Virus record (IMG/VR): IMGVR_UViG_3300037247_001118 | Location: 1-64,000 of that record | Source of the DNA: a virus | DNA length: 64,000 bases | Reading direction: 5' to 3' (one strand) | The notes under the pieces: generated by a model | The model's input: only the letters and a program-made list of their open reading frames with translations | What the model was told of the DNA's origin: nothing | Databases searched by the model: none | In this document: positions 50,509 to 57,411 of the stretch, piece after piece | How the letters are laid out: each line of letters opens with the position of its first letter | Numbering within the stretch: position 1 is the stretch's first letter | Made by a program: the position numbers and the translations under genes

Positions 50509-50822
50509 ACGTCTATTTCGTCAACGCAGGCGAGGTCACGACCTACGAGCGCATTGCTGCCGACCTTCACGTGCCCGAGACGGGCTGCCTCGTTGAGCTC
50601 GTCGCGGCGCCTACGCGCAGCGCAGCCACCTACGCTATGTGGAAAGAGCACGAGCGCGACCTCGGTGACCTGCGCGACCAGCGCTGGGAGACGAAGCTGA
50701 TCGCCAAGGGTGTGGACCGCGAGCGCGGCATCCTGCCGTACAACGATCCGCTGTGGCGGTCGCCGAAGCTCTGCGGGGCGGACTGCGAACCAGACTGCGT
50801 ACCGGAGGAGGCAGTAGTATGA
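50505..50822 (+). CDS. Hypothetical protein
   Basis: A 105-residue protein from a GTG overlapping the FmdB-like stop (GTGA), with GGGAGG upstream. It begins with a strand (NVYFVNAGEVTTYERIA), has long charged helices and ends with a Cys pair (LCGADCEPDC). No motif. ATGA overlap downstream. Confidence 0.54.
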   Translation: MNVYFVNAGEVTTYERIAADLHVPETGCLVELVAAPTRSAATYAMWKEHERDLGDLRDQRWETKLIAKGVDRERGILPYNDPLWRSPKLCGADCEPDCVPEEAVV

Positions 50823-51181
50823 CCAACCGATTCTACATCGGCAAGAAGGACCAGGCGGACTGCGAGTACTTGGAGGAGTGGATCGCGGACAAGATTCCGC
50901 ACCCATCTGCTGGCCAAAAGTGTGAGTGTGACAAGGATATCCACGCGCACGAGTCGGAGCCCGATGCTGAAGGTAAGGTTGAGATTGTGGACTGTCCAGA
51001 GCTGGCCACGGCGCATCTCTACCAGATCAAAGGCGACCACGTTTGCTACACTTTCGTCTGTCAGGACTGCTGCGAGGCGAATGCCTCTGAGGAGTACCTC
51101 GATGACCGGGAGTACCTCGATGACCGGGAGTACCCCGTCACCGGCAGTGGCCACGCGGTGACGCCGAGGCACTGCGCGTGA
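50819..51181 (+). CDS. Cys-rich hypothetical protein with a duplicated segment
   Basis: A 120-residue protein with KCECDKDIHAHESE and CYTFVCQDCCEANA suggesting metal binding. Near the end, EYLDDREYLDDREYP comes from an 18-nt tandem duplication. Acidic overall. No family named. Confidence 0.55.
   Translation: MTNRFYIGKKDQADCEYLEEWIADKIPHPSAGQKCECDKDIHAHESEPDAEGKVEIVDCPELATAHLYQIKGDHVCYTFVCQDCCEANASEEYLDDREYLDDREYPVTGSGHAVTPRHCA
51092..51134 (+). repeat. 18-nt tandem duplication
   Basis: Two identical 18-nt units (51092-51109 and 51110-51127, starting GAGTACCTCGATG) plus a 7-nt third start, inside the preceding gene. Coding is kept in frame. Perfect identity suggests a recent slip event. Confidence 0.9.
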
Positions 51182-51672
51182 TGGCCAAGCTGTACCTGAT
51201 CGGCTCACTGCGGAACCCCGAAGTCCCGCTCCTGGCCAACCGCATCCAGGACCTCGGCTTCGATGTGTTCTCAGATTGGTACGCTGCTGGAGAGCGGGCC
51301 GACGACTGCTGGCAGGACTACGAGACGGTACGTGGCCGTTCCTACGCTGAGGCGCTGCGCGGCTACGCTGCCAGGCACGTGTTTGACTTCGATCACCACC
51401 ACCTGGATACCTCGGACGCCGCAGTGCTGCTACTGCCGGCCGGCAAGTCGGGGCACCTTGAGCTCGGCTACATCCGCGGCCAGGGCAAGCCCGGGTACGT
51501 GCTGTTCGACGCCGTCCCCGACCGGTGGGACGTGCTCTACCAGCTAGCGACGGACGTGTTCTTCGAGCAGGAGGCGCTGCTCGGCGCGCTGACCGCGCTG
51601 CTGGCGTCGACCAACGTGCGGGACTGGCAGGCGTCGGAGGCTCAACGAGAAGGAGGATTTTATGTCAGCTGA
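51181..51672 (+). CDS. Nucleoside 2-deoxyribosyltransferase-like protein
   Basis: A 163-residue protein beginning LYLIGSLRNPEVPLLANRI, with a central DTSDAAVLLLPAGKSGHLELGYIRGQGKPGYVLF. The latter matches the NDT active-site pattern (Asp, then Glu on the E-x-G-x-A/Y-x-x-x-G-K segment). NDTs cleave and transfer deoxyribose between bases; the fold is shared with TIR- and SLOG-like signal enzymes. In a phage it could alter nucleotide pools or counter nucleotide-signal defences, which is speculative. GTG at 51178 is an alternative start. Confidence 0.7.
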   Translation: MAKLYLIGSLRNPEVPLLANRIQDLGFDVFSDWYAAGERADDCWQDYETVRGRSYAEALRGYAARHVFDFDHHHLDTSDAAVLLLPAGKSGHLELGYIRGQGKPGYVLFDAVPDRWDVLYQLATDVFFEQEALLGALTALLASTNVRDWQASEAQREGGFYVS

Positions 51673-52048
51673 AGAAGACGCACGACAAGACGTACTCGAC
51701 GCGGTCGAGCGGCTCCGGGGGCCCGCGAGCCTACTGCCCCCGGTGCGGGTCCAGCGCCAGTACGAGTTCGAGCGCTTGCTGGACGCGTATGTGGAGGTGG
51801 CTACTGAGGACGCGTTTAACGGTGGCGTCTCGGCCGGCAAGAGCGACGGCTTCGATATCGGCAAGGACGAAGGCCACAATGAGGGCATCGTGGAGGGCAG
51901 GGAAGAGGGCGAGCGGGAAGGCGACGCGGCCGGCTACGCTCGGGGATACGATCAGGGGAAGGCGGAGGGCTCCCGCTTGGGCGACGAGGAGGGCTACGCG
52001 CGCGGCTACCGAACCGGCTTTGATGCGGCGGAGAGGGGGAGGCTGTAG
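51662..52048 (+). CDS. Protein with a periodic Gly-x3-Gly helix
   Basis: A 128-residue protein. From about 54 to 123, glycine recurs every fourth residue (for example EGREEGEREGDAAGYARG), over more than 15 turns, mixed with Glu, Asp, Arg and Tyr. That spacing would line Gly along one helix face, perhaps for close helix packing or a beta-solenoid-like form. Upstream residues are ordinary helices. No family. Overlaps the previous gene by 11 nt. Confidence 0.55.
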   Translation: MSAEEDARQDVLDAVERLRGPASLLPPVRVQRQYEFERLLDAYVEVATEDAFNGGVSAGKSDGFDIGKDEGHNEGIVEGREEGEREGDAAGYARGYDQGKAEGSRLGDEEGYARGYRTGFDAAERGRL

Positions 52049-52049
52049 C

Positions 52050-52517
52050 ATGACCGCAGTAATCGCAATCGCCGGAATCCTAGTTCTGATAGGCGCGTGG
52101 CTGCGTCCCGAGCCCCGTCGGCTGCCAGAACCCTGCCCATGCAAGCACCTGCCCTACGAGACACTGGTGGACGATCTGGAGCGGTGCCACGAGGAGCGGC
52201 TGCGCGTCCTGGCGGAGAACGAGCGGCTGGCGGCTGTGAAGAACGACATGTACGGTCACCCGATTTGGTTACTGGGAGACACAGGGTACGGTGTCAGCGT
52301 TTCGGTCTACACTCAGGGGGATGGTCCGCCTACGCCCGATTTCACGCTCTTCCACCACAGCGATGGCTTTCGGCAGGCGCTGTTCTCAGTAACCGCACGC
52401 GGGATGTTTTCGGAGAGGCGGGGTCCAGAGGTCCATAACGTCTTCGAGCACCGCGTGGCTGGCGTGCTGGCGGTAGCCGAGGAGTGTTCCGCTGAAGCAG
52501 CGGAGGAGGACCGTTAG
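52050..52517 (+). CDS. Membrane-anchored protein with coiled coil
   Basis: A 155-residue protein with an N-terminal transmembrane segment (AVIAIAGILVLIGAWL, about 2-18), then a Pro/Cys stretch and a coiled coil (LVDDLERCHEERLRVLAENERLAAVK), followed by a beta-rich domain (GYGVSVSVYTQGDG). The topology resembles an i-spanin, but the globular C-terminus is unusual and it is far from the lysin. Function uncertain. Confidence 0.56.
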   Translation: MTAVIAIAGILVLIGAWLRPEPRRLPEPCPCKHLPYETLVDDLERCHEERLRVLAENERLAAVKNDMYGHPIWLLGDTGYGVSVSVYTQGDGPPTPDFTLFHHSDGFRQALFSVTARGMFSERRGPEVHNVFEHRVAGVLAVAEECSAEAAEEDR

Positions 52518-52519
52518 CC

Positions 52520-52615
52520 ATGATAACACACTGCCCACGTTGCGGACGCAAGAGCTTAGTGATGACTGACGGGCGCAGCTACTGCGTGCGCGCTGCGTGC
52601 GGGTACAGCTCGTGA
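52520..52615 (+). CDS. 31-residue zinc-ribbon micro-protein
   Basis: Begins MITHCPRCGRKSL and ends SYCVRAACGYSS: two pairs (CxxC, CxxxxC) in 31 residues, the minimal zinc-ribbon pattern. The stop overlaps the next GTG start (GTGA). Short, but the motif supports it. Confidence 0.52.
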   Translation: MITHCPRCGRKSLVMTDGRSYCVRAACGYSS

Positions 52616-53013
52616 GGCGACTCACCGACAAGCAGCAGGCGAAGCGCATCGGCCGCATCATGGAGCGATGGCTCCGGCGCCTGGATTTATACAACACGTG
52701 GGCCGTCAGTGTCGAGGTAGTGTGCCCATCCGACCTTCCTAAAGACGCACTTGCGTCAGTTGACCTCAGCCTGCCCTACCAGCGGGCGACGATCAAGGTC
52801 AACCGCAGCTACCTGGCCAAGGCTCCCGACGGCGACCTAGAGCACAATCTGCTGCACGAGCTGGTACATCTCGTGCTCCAGCCACTCACCATCGTGGCTG
52901 AGAAGCACATCCCGAAGGACACCAAGGCGCAGTTCCAGTACGCCCACGAGTCGGTGACGGACGCGATTACGCACCTGCTACTGTGGGACAGCAAAGGCGA
53001 GCGCAACCGATGA
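52612..53013 (+). CDS. Putative zinc metallopeptidase
   Basis: A 133-residue protein with NLLHELVHLVLQP, an HExxH motif (His82, Glu83, His86), and a further helix (HESVTDAITHLLLW) that could give the third ligand. The start is a GTG overlapping the micro-protein stop. SprT-like or phage toxin-type metallopeptidases have this size. It could cleave a host or phage protein; the substrate is unknown. Confidence 0.7.
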   Translation: MRRLTDKQQAKRIGRIMERWLRRLDLYNTWAVSVEVVCPSDLPKDALASVDLSLPYQRATIKVNRSYLAKAPDGDLEHNLLHELVHLVLQPLTIVAEKHIPKDTKAQFQYAHESVTDAITHLLLWDSKGERNR

Positions 53014-54965
53014 CTCAGGGACTCATCATCGTAGGCGACGTCCTCGACGGCCTAGCGCGGCTGGACGACAACTCGGTTGATGTTGTCGTTACGGATCCGC
53101 CGTACGAGCTCGCCTTCATGGGGTCCAAGTGGGATGCGACGGGAGTGGCCTTCCGCCAGGAGACCTGGGAGGCGTGCCTGCGCGTCCTGAAGCCTGGCGG
53201 GCACCTGATCGCATTCGGCGGCACCCGCACGCATCACCGGATGTGGTGTGCCATCGAGGACGCGGGCTTCGAGGTACGGGACATGTTGACCTGGATGTAC
53301 GGTACAGGATTTCCGAAGTCGCTGGACGTGAGCAAGGCTATCGATAAGGCGGCAGGGGCGGAGCGGAAGGTGATTGGGGTGAATCCGCACCATAGACCTC
53401 GTAGTCACATGGAGGAAAATACTTGGCGTCAGGCAGAGGGTCGAGGTGCCAGTCCTATGAGTTCGCCAGACCTCACCACCCCGGCTACCGACGAAGCCAA
53501 GCAGTGGGAGGGATATGGCACGGCGCTCAAGCCCGCTGTCGAGCCCATCCTGTTGGCGCGGAAGCCGCTGTCGGAGCCGACGGTCGCGGTCAACGTCCTC
53601 AAGTGGGGGACTGGAGCCTTGGCGATTGACGCGACGAGGATTGGGACGGAAAAGATCACACAGCACGGTCGGGATGATAGTGAGAATCGTGCGATGTCTG
53701 GACGCAATTACGCCGAACCTGCGGGTCGTGAATGGGTTGGGCGCTGGCCCGCGAACGTGATCTTCGAGTGTACCTGCGACGACCCCCAGCCGTTGCCGGA
53801 GAAGGCGCGCGAGCGCAAGGGCGAGCCGACGCAGAGCAAGCTGTACAAGGACGCGGGCGCTACCAACTTCGCCGCCAAGCCAGGAGCCGTACGCCGCGAA
53901 GGCGGCGGCTTCGTCCACCAGCCGGACTGTCCGGCGGGGATGCTGGACGCGCAGAGTGGGAAACTGCATGCTCCTGTTAGTAGTGGTCGGAAGGGTGCTG
54001 CCTCGGCGAGCGGATTCCTCGGTGAACTCGGCGCTCAGTCACAGGAGCGTAACTATGATGACTCCGGCGGCGCCTCCCGGTTCTTCTTCACTGCCCGATC
54101 CTCTCAGGACGAGTTGCTTCTTTGCCGAGCAAAGGCTATAATGGAGGCATGGAATCCCGACCTTGCGAACACTGTGGACAGCTCTTCTTGCCTGTCAAGC
54201 GAAGCCGTCGTTTCTGCTCTAAGCGATGCAGTGGTCGTGGCCAGTTGCGGGGAAATGCGCGTAAACGAATGCCAGGTACCTTCTACAGGCGCAACGCCGA
54301 GCGCGTTAAGGCGGCTATGCGAAAACGCTATCATTCTGACCCTGAGTACCGAGCCAAAATCCTTGCCCGCGTCATTTCGTATCGACACGGTACCATCGAA
54401 GGTCAGCCGTGCGAAACGTGCGGCGCGGAAAAAGCCGACCGGCACCACGACGACTACTCCAAGCCGCACGAGTTCCGATGGCTATGCCGTCGTTGTCACA
54501 TTGGCTACCATCGGAAGCAGTACGGAAGCTGGGGCAGCGGGCTCCGCAACAAGGTTCCGCTACGCGGCGAAAGCGTCACGCGCTGAGCGCGAACGCGGCC
54601 TGGAGGACTTCGAGCCGGTCACAGGCGCAGAGGCGGTCAACCGCAAGCCCGACACCGCCGGCCTGAAGTCGCCGCGTGCTGGCGCTGGACGGTCAGCTAA
54701 GGAGATTCGCAACACGCATAATACGGTCAAACCTATCGCCCTGATGCGCTGGCTGGTGCGGCTGGTCACGCCACCAGGCGGTTTGGTACTCGACCCCTTC
54801 TGCGGTAGCGGCTCGACGCTGATCGCCGCCCGCGAGGAGGGGCACGACTTCGTCGGCATCGACCTCAGCCCTGAGTATTGCCGCATCGCCGAGGCGCGAG
54901 TAGGCGGCGCAGAGCTAGTGGCGGTGGAGACATCAGAGGACACGGACCCGGAGTGGGAGGAGTAG
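53010..54965 (+). CDS. DNA methyltransferase (N4/N6 type) interrupted by an HNH insertion
   Basis: A 651-residue frame. The N-terminal part has motif IV DPPYELAFMGSKWD near 29 and GGHLIAFGGTRTHHRM. The C-terminus has KPIALMRWLVRLV and motif I DPFCGSGSTLIAAREEGHDFVGIDLS, as in phage beta-class methylases. Between about 54096 and 54551 the frame reads low-complexity Ser/Thr/Ala sequence, while another frame encodes an HNH protein (54149-54586). The flanking text GASRFFFTA before and ATRFRYAAKASRAERERG after look like two copies of the same methylase segment, so the element seems to have inserted and carried a second copy. The frame remains open, adding about 158 residues; the enzyme may be inactive or may tolerate it. 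Confidence 0.78.
   Translation: MTQGLIIVGDVLDGLARLDDNSVDVVVTDPPYELAFMGSKWDATGVAFRQETWEACLRVLKPGGHLIAFGGTRTHHRMWCAIEDAGFEVRDMLTWMYGTGFPKSLDVSKAIDKAAGAERKVIGVNPHHRPRSHMEENTWRQAEGRGASPMSSPDLTTPATDEAKQWEGYGTALKPAVEPILLARKPLSEPTVAVNVLKWGTGALAIDATRIGTEKITQHGRDDSENRAMSGRNYAEPAGREWVGRWPANVIFECTCDDPQPLPEKARERKGEPTQSKLYKDAGATNFAAKPGAVRREGGGFVHQPDCPAGMLDAQSGKLHAPVSSGRKGAASASGFLGELGAQSQERNYDDSGGASRFFFTARSSQDELLLCRAKAIMEAWNPDLANTVDSSSCLSSEAVVSALSDAVVVASCGEMRVNECQVPSTGATPSALRRLCENAIILTLSTEPKSLPASFRIDTVPSKVSRAKRAARKKPTGTTTTTPSRTSSDGYAVVVTLATIGSSTEAGAAGSATRFRYAAKASRAERERGLEDFEPVTGAEAVNRKPDTAGLKSPRAGAGRSAKEIRNTHNTVKPIALMRWLVRLVTPPGGLVLDPFCGSGSTLIAAREEGHDFVGIDLSPEYCRIAEARVGGAELVAVETSEDTDPEWEE
54114..54142 (+). 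promoter_or_regulatory. Possible promoter inside the HNH insertion
   Basis: TTGCTT (54114-54119) and a perfect TATAAT (54137-54142) are 17 nt apart, just upstream of the HNH start. It could give the inserted gene its own transcript. The -35 is weak. Confidence 0.42.
54149..54586 (+). CDS. HNH-type homing endonuclease-like protein nested in the methyltransferase gene
   Basis: A 145-residue protein in a different frame from the methyltransferase. Residues 6-27 form a zinc motif (CEHC...RFCSKRC). Residues 88-121 form the HNH part: CETC, DRHHDDYSKP (His99-His100-Asp101), WLCRRCHIGYH. The stand-alone phage HNH class with CxxC...HHDDY...WLCxxCHxxxH is a strong match. Its last 11 residues overlap the resumed methyltransferase segment. 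The ATG at 54149 has GGAGG but only 1 nt away, so an upstream TTG (54122) is possible. It would spread by homing into methyltransferase genes. Confidence 0.78.
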   Translation: MESRPCEHCGQLFLPVKRSRRFCSKRCSGRGQLRGNARKRMPGTFYRRNAERVKAAMRKRYHSDPEYRAKILARVISYRHGTIEGQPCETCGAEKADRHHDDYSKPHEFRWLCRRCHIGYHRKQYGSWGSGLRNKVPLRGESVTR

Positions 54966-54968
54966 ATC

Positions 54969-55361
54969 ATGAGAGTGATAGTATGCGGTGATCGACGCTG
55001 GGACCTGCCCCGAGTTATCCAGGCGCGCCTGTTGAAGTTGCCGCTGTTCGCGGTTGTGATTCACGGGGCGGCGCCCGGTGCGGATACTGCTGGGGGACAG
55101 ATTGCCGCTGCGTGCGGGTTCGGAGTTGAGCCGTACCCGGCGCATTGGCGACACACCGAGGACTGCCCACCGAACTGTTCTGAGTATGTGGGTCCAGGCG
55201 CCGGCCCAATCCGCAATCGGCGGATGCTCGCGGCGAAGCCGGATCTCGTCCTGGCGTTCCACGCCGACCTTGCGCACAGCAAGGGGACGAAGCACATGGT
55301 GGGCATCGCCCGAAAGGCTGGGATTCCGGTAGAGATCATTACGGGGATGGAGGAGGAGTAG
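54969..55361 (+). CDS. SLOG-family protein (YspA/DUF2493-like)
   Basis: A 130-residue protein beginning VIVCGDRRWDLPRV, with VVIHGAAPGADTAGGQIAAACG, a Pro-Ala-His-Trp segment and GPIRNRRMLAAKPDLVLAFHAD, the DUF2493/YspA pattern. SLOG proteins bind or process nucleotide or ADP-ribose-like ligands. A role in infection is unknown. It lies 3 nt after the methyltransferase. Confidence 0.82.
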   Translation: MRVIVCGDRRWDLPRVIQARLLKLPLFAVVIHGAAPGADTAGGQIAAACGFGVEPYPAHWRHTEDCPPNCSEYVGPGAGPIRNRRMLAAKPDLVLAFHADLAHSKGTKHMVGIARKAGIPVEIITGMEEE

Positions 55362-55363
55362 AT

Positions 55364-55636
55364 ATGACCGCAATTGAACGAGCCGAAGCACTGCTGGCGG
55401 AGAACGATCTTGAGTGTACGGGAGTGGCATACTGTACGCCGTGTCAGCGTGCGGAGAGGGCCGACAGCACGATTAAGGAGGAGGCAATCGCCACTCTACG
55501 CGGCTACATCGGTGCTGTCAAGGCGTTGGAGGCGTGGGAGTCGGGTGGCTACATCGCAGAGTGGAAGCGCCTGCGCGGCGAGGCCATCGCCGACTTCGAG
55601 CGCCTCTTCCCGGAGGCGCCGGCGAGCGCCGATTGA
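55364..55636 (+). CDS. Hypothetical helical protein
   Basis: A 90-residue protein starting MTAIERAEALLAEND, with GVAYCTPCQRAERAD (a Cys pair) and a helical body. No family recognised. A promoter-like TTGACA overlaps its end. GGAGGAG precedes the ATG. Confidence 0.54.
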   Translation: MTAIERAEALLAENDLECTGVAYCTPCQRAERADSTIKEEAIATLRGYIGAVKALEAWESGGYIAEWKRLRGEAIADFERLFPEAPASAD

Positions 55637-55662
55637 CAGGCGGGGTTAATCAGGGGTATACT
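55633..55662 (+). promoter_or_regulatory. Sigma-70 promoter before the cytosine methyltransferase
   Basis: TTGACA (55633-55638) and TATACT (55657-55662) are 18 nt apart, with TTAATC (the complement of GATTAA) between them. The ATG at 55673 is only 11 nt after the -10, so the transcript would start within a few bases of the start codon and may be leaderless. No ribosome site is evident. Confidence 0.65.
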
Positions 55663-55672
55663 ATAGGGCACC

Positions 55673-56572
55673 ATGCGAGTCGGTAGTCTCTTCTCAGGTA
55701 TCGGCGGGATCGATCTTGGCCTTGAGCGGGCGGGCATGGAGGTCGTCTGGCAGTGCGAGATCGACTCCTACTGCCGCAAGGTGCTGGCTAAGCACTGGCC
55801 TGACGTACACTGCTACGAGGATGTGAGGACGCTCGATGACACTACGCCGAAAGTTGACATCATCTGCGGAGGATTCCCCTGCCAGCCGGTCTCACATGCG
55901 GGTCGGCGCAAAGGGATGCAAGACGACCGCTGGCTCTGGCCCGAGTTTGTGCGAGTCATACGCGCAGTTAGGCCCCGATGGGTCCTGGCTGAAAATGTAC
56001 CAGGACTCCTTTCAATTGAAACTGGACGGCTCTTCGGTGGAGTGCTCAGAGACTTGGCCGAGAGCGGGTATGATGCGGAATGGGACTGCATACCGGCGGC
56101 AGCCCTTGGTGCCCCGCACATCCGCGAGAGGGTCTTTCTCATTGCCCACACCGACAGCGATAGGGATGCAGCGCGGCAGCAAGAGCACACGCCCGCACGG
56201 CAATCTACACGACTTGGCGCGGACGGGGATGTGGCCCACGCCAGATACGGCTTTAGGGCCCCATGGGCCAAGGGGAGGGCGCACGAATCAGAGGGGGCAT
56301 CAAGAGACGCTTCAAGACGCGGTGAAGCGCTGGCCAACGCCGCAGCAGAGCGATTGGAAGGGCCCCAACTATTCGGGCAGCGGCTCTCAGAGCAGCGAGG
56401 GCCTGAGCACCAAGGCTGGTGGGCAACTGAACCCGACGTGGGTCGAGTGGCTCATGGGGTTCCCGCCCGGGTGGACAGACTTAGAGGACTCGGCAACGCC
56501 GTCGTGCCCCAGGTCGCCGAGTACGTCGGACGGATGATCATGGAGGCTGACGCGAGTAGGAGGGTACGATGA
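55673..56572 (+). CDS. DNA cytosine-5 methyltransferase (Dcm type)
   Basis: A 299-residue protein with C5-methylase motifs: LFSGIGGIDLGLERAG (I), GGFPCQPVSHAG (IV, catalytic Cys70), LAENVPGLL (VI), IRERVFLIAH (VIII) and RLRGLGNAVVPQVAEYVG (IX/X). The target recognition region is short and Arg/Ala-rich. Much of the gene is overlapped by a second frame (55836-56537) that also reads as protein. The leaderless-type promoter is just upstream. It would protect phage DNA or mimic host methylation. Confidence 0.85.
   Translation: MRVGSLFSGIGGIDLGLERAGMEVVWQCEIDSYCRKVLAKHWPDVHCYEDVRTLDDTTPKVDIICGGFPCQPVSHAGRRKGMQDDRWLWPEFVRVIRAVRPRWVLAENVPGLLSIETGRLFGGVLRDLAESGYDAEWDCIPAAALGAPHIRERVFLIAHTDSDRDAARQQEHTPARQSTRLGADGDVAHARYGFRAPWAKGRAHESEGASRDASRRGEALANAAAERLEGPQLFGQRLSEQRGPEHQGWWATEPDVGRVAHGVPARVDRLRGLGNAVVPQVAEYVGRMIMEADASRRVR
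55836..56537 (+). CDS. Overlapping frame resembling the DNA-methylase accessory/C-terminal segment
   Basis: A 233-residue frame inside the cytosine methylase gene in another phase. From about residue 45 it reads sensibly: GSWLKMYQDSFQLKLDGS, CSETWPRAGMMRNGTAYRR, SLPTPTA, TGMWPTPDTALG, RWPTPQQSDWKGPNY, and finally LNPTWVEWLMGFPPGWTDL. These WPTP and NPxWVEWLMGFPxGWT motifs are, from memory, a recurring pattern in phage proteins linked to C5 methylases. Its first 45 residues overlap the invariant PCQ region and are probably not used; ATGs at 55896 and 55995 are other starts. Dual coding is likely but unproven. Confidence 0.45.
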   Translation: MTLRRKLTSSAEDSPASRSHMRVGAKGCKTTAGSGPSLCESYAQLGPDGSWLKMYQDSFQLKLDGSSVECSETWPRAGMMRNGTAYRRQPLVPRTSARGSFSLPTPTAIGMQRGSKSTRPHGNLHDLARTGMWPTPDTALGPHGPRGGRTNQRGHQETLQDAVKRWPTPQQSDWKGPNYSGSGSQSSEGLSTKAGGQLNPTWVEWLMGFPPGWTDLEDSATPSCPRSPSTSDG

Positions 56573-56958
56573 CACGACTATTGACAGTTACGACCGACAT
56601 AGAACTGGAGACTGAGGAGTGCTCCGAGTGTGGAATCGTCTTCGCCATGCCGGCGAGGTTTCGCCAAGAGCGCGAGCGGAAGAAGGACGACTTCTACTGC
56701 CCCGCAGGTCACTCCCAGGCCTATCAAGGAGTGGCCCAAGCGGAGAAGCTGCGTCGGGCTGAGGCACATGCCCGGGACCTGAGCATTGACAACACGCGAC
56801 TCGCCGACGACAACATGGACCTGGCTAGGAAGAGCACGGCGCTACGCCGGAGGAACACCGACCTCCGCAAGCGCGCCAAGAACGGGACGTGTGCGTTCTG
56901 CCGCCGGACGTTTCGCAATGTGCAGGCGCACGTCGAGCGTCAGCATCCGGACGCCTAG
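56569..56958 (+). CDS. Zinc-finger coiled-coil protein
   Basis: A 129-residue protein. The N-terminal part has EECSECGIVFAMPARF and YCPAGHSQAY (a CxxC...CxxxH zinc site). Then a long coiled coil (EKLRRAEAHARDLSIDNTRLADDNMDLARK). The end, CAFCRRTFRNVQAHVERQH, is a classic C2H2 finger. Such proteins are common in phages and are thought to bind DNA or RNA. ATGA overlap with the methylase. Confidence 0.72.
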   Translation: MTRLLTVTTDIELETEECSECGIVFAMPARFRQERERKKDDFYCPAGHSQAYQGVAQAEKLRRAEAHARDLSIDNTRLADDNMDLARKSTALRRRNTDLRKRAKNGTCAFCRRTFRNVQAHVERQHPDA

Positions 56959-56970
56959 GAGGGCGCTGAG

Positions 56971-57411
56971 GTGATGGAGACGATAGCAACGTGTATGATG
57001 TGCGAGCAGGTGTTGACAGGCGGGCGGTGTACGAACGGAATGTGCCCAGGCTATGCGCCGCTGGAAGAGGCCGAGCACGAGGAGTGCCATACGCACCTCG
57101 CCGAGCTAAGGGCTGAGGTGGAGATGGCGAACCTGCGAGTGGACGCCTGGTACGGCAACTCTGACGACTGGCAGGAGGAGAACGAGCGGCTGCCGTGCGG
57201 GTGTAGAGTTGATGGCGTCCCTTGGGCACACACAGCACTACACGCATCCGCAAGCGAGCCGCCAGGGGTGGGAGCAGTGCTCGTTGGCAGAGTGTGTGTC
57301 AGCCCGAAAGGTCCTCGCGCCGAGGGCCGATGCCTAGCCGCGCTAGGTATAGCAGCGATAGGTATAATCACCGACCGCGACTTCGTATCGAGTGATGTGG
57401 AGATTAACTAG
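56971..57411 (+). CDS. Hypothetical Cys-containing protein
   Basis: A 146-residue protein. The N-terminus has ATCMMCEQVLTGGRCTNGMCPG, a metal-type Cys group, followed by a coiled segment and LPCGCRVDGVPWAHTALH. The last 50 residues are Gly/Ala/Val-rich. The GTG is 8 nt after AGGAGG and is preferred to the ATG one codon later. No family. Confidence 0.52.
   Translation: MMETIATCMMCEQVLTGGRCTNGMCPGYAPLEEAEHEECHTHLAELRAEVEMANLRVDAWYGNSDDWQEENERLPCGCRVDGVPWAHTALHASASEPPGVGAVLVGRVCVSPKGPRAEGRCLAALGIAAIGIITDRDFVSSDVEIN

Noticed and set aside
53010-54965. Group I intron in the methyltransferase gene
   Set aside because: The HNH frame runs into the resumed methylase segment, leaving no room for intron core structure, and the methylase frame is never broken.
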